This document shows, piece after piece, positions 62,758 through 64,000 of a stretch of 64,000 nucleotides of DNA (the first letter of the stretch is position 1; every line of letters starts with the position of its first letter). Source of the DNA: Trichosporon coremiiforme (lineage: Eukaryota > Basidiomycota > Tremellomycetes > Trichosporonales > Trichosporonaceae); contig BCJJ01000023.1 in assembly GCA_039545355.1 (NCBI GenBank), forward strand, positions 187,362-251,361, in the 5' to 3' direction. The position numbers were made by a program, and so were the translations under genes. The notes below the pieces were generated by a model. The model made no database searches. It had not been told where the DNA came from and saw only the letters and a program-made list of their open reading frames with translations.

Positions 62758-64000
62758 TTAAGCACCCACGCGACGAGGTGCGCGGATGTCGAACGCGCCA
62801 GTTCCGCTTCCGGACGGCTTGCCCATAACGATTTTGGCGGCGGGGGACGTGAGGTCGTCAAAGTCACCGTGCAGCGTCGCCTCGGAGAGGAACGCGACGG
62901 TCGTCTCGAACGACGCCTTGAGGAGGGGCGAGCTCTTGCTCGCGATACCAGTACGGTTGAAGGGGCGGTATCCACCGTGGTGGGTCATGTAGTCTGCAAT
63001 AACCGTGAGGTGGCGGTAGTCGACACCGATACCGTATGCGCCGAAGATGGAGCTCATCTCGTTGATGATGCTGCGGCGGGCGGCCTCGACACCATAAGTG
63101 CGGAGGATGGCGTAGACGTCGTTCGAACCCAGCTTGTCGAGGTCGATGAGCTCGTCGGCCAGCTCCCACATGCCCTTGAGGTTGGAGCCCTCGGTCGTCA
63201 TGGAGCGCGTGAACTCGCCCTTGTCGTTGTAGTCCTTGAGGCAGCGGCCAATGTTGTCGATCTCGTGCACGACGGACGCGCGGCACGTGCGCTCAATCAG
63301 GTCGACGAGGAGGAGCTTGGGCATGTCACCAGGGAACTCGAGCTCGAACTGGGCGCTCTTGCCGTTCTTCGTGTCGAAGGAGAAGTTCTCGCCGAAGCGC
63401 GAGGCAGTCGCGAACGCGTCGGCGAGCGCGTCGGAGCGCGCATTCGTCGCGGCGTGAGCGGTGCGCGCGGCGGCGTTGGCGTCCTCGTCGTCAGAGTCCT
63501 CGTCCTCGCTGATGGCCTCGGCCTCAATCATGTCCTCGAGGTCCATGGCGCCGTTGGCGCCGGCTTCGTCGTCCTCGTACTCGTGCTGCTTGGCCTGGGC
63601 CTGGCGCTTGAGCTGGCCGGCGTCCTCGTCGTCGTCGTCGAGCTCCGTGTCTCGTCCGCGGCGCACGGGGCCAGACTCGTCGAGCTCATCCGCCTTCATC
63701 TTGAGGCCCTTGCCGACCGTCTCGTCCTGCTGGCGCGACTTCTCCATGAGACGCGTCTCGTTGACAATCTCCTTGCGGAGGCGGAGCGCAAAGCTGGAGA
63801 CAAGCGACTCGTGGAGCTGCACCTTGGTGATCTGGTACTCCTCCTCGTACTCCTGCGCCGGGTAGAATTCGAGCAGCACAGTGTACTTGCGCTTGCGCGT
63901 GTCGTTGTTGGCCGCGACCTTGCCCGTCAGCTGCTCGGTGACGACGACGCGGTCAATGACCTCGCTGAGCGTCAGGCGCGAGACCTGCTTGACGAACGAG
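62758..64000 (-). CDS. RPA190: RNA polymerase I largest subunit, C-terminal part (window edge)
   Basis: The reading frame is open from 64000 down to the TAA at 62758, giving 414 residues of a protein that continues beyond the window; no intron is seen in this part. YEEEYQITKVQLHESLVSSF is followed by the acidic, variable insert typical of the Pol I jaw region (DTELDDDDEDAGQLKRQAQA and DEDSDDEDANAA). The conserved end follows: LRTYGVEAARRSIINEM, VDYRHLTVIADYMTHHGGYR, then SPLLKASFETTVAFLSEATL. These are the cleft and trigger-loop-proximal elements of Rpa190 that transcribe ribosomal DNA in the nucleolus. The C-terminus lacks the Pol II heptad repeat, consistent with Pol I. Confidence 0.93.
   Translation of the reverse strand, partial: SFVKQVSRLTLSEVIDRVVVTEQLTGKVAANNDTRKRKYTVLLEFYPAQEYEEEYQITKVQLHESLVSSFALRLRKEIVNETRLMEKSRQQDETVGKGLKMKADELDESGPVRRGRDTELDDDDEDAGQLKRQAQAKQHEYEDDEAGANGAMDLEDMIEAEAISEDEDSDDEDANAAARTAHAATNARSDALADAFATASRFGENFSFDTKNGKSAQFELEFPGDMPKLLLVDLIERTCRASVVHEIDNIGRCLKDYNDKGEFTRSMTTEGSNLKGMWELADELIDLDKLGSNDVYAILRTYGVEAARRSIINEMSSIFGAYGIGVDYRHLTVIADYMTHHGGYRPFNRTGIASKSSPLLKASFETTVAFLSEATLHGDFDDLTSPAAKIVMGKPSGSGTGAFDIRAPRRVGA

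Overview
The window is nuclear DNA of a GC-rich basidiomycete, most likely a tremellomycete of the Trichosporonales type. This rests on very short introns (mostly 34-48 nt) with GTGAGT/GTAAGT donors and a CTGAC or CTAAC branch site a few bases before the AG, closely packed genes on both strands, three intron-containing nuclear tRNA genes, and fungal protein families (Bud27/URI, Zn2Cys6 factor, LRR-RhoGEF, RNA polymerase I subunit). I saw no transposon, virus, CRISPR array or bacterial operon. Gene models were spliced by hand from donor, branch, acceptor and reading phase; no database search was possible.

Left arm (1-30 kb), conserved genes: an LRR-RhoGEF; a Gly/RGG-rich protein ending in a TTDN1/MPLKIP-like motif; an Aralar-type mitochondrial aspartate/glutamate carrier; a DHA1-type MFS exporter; an F-box-like/leucine-rich protein with an apparent +1 frameshift; a Zn2Cys6 transcription factor divergent from a possible virilizer-like protein; an acyl-CoA ligase with a peroxisomal C-terminus; and a divergent pair made of an NR2C2AP-like beta-sandwich protein and a SOD-fold mitoribosomal protein.

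Middle (30.8-53.3 kb), accessory-looking: three intron-bearing tRNA genes (Pro-AGG, Asn-GTT, Glu-CTC) and about ten small genes I do not recognise. Most encode short proteins with one or a few N-terminal membrane segments and long Ser/Pro-rich tails; some carry PY motifs or Cys/His clusters. They are separated by gene-poor stretches of 0.4-3.2 kb and interspersed with probably broken genes. This is the best candidate for something undescribed.

Right arm (55.5-64 kb), conserved again: the prefoldin-like Bud27/URI homologue, an eight-exon CofD/YvcK-like protein, a BAR-SH3 membrane-curvature protein, and the C-terminal part of the largest RNA polymerase I subunit, running off the window.
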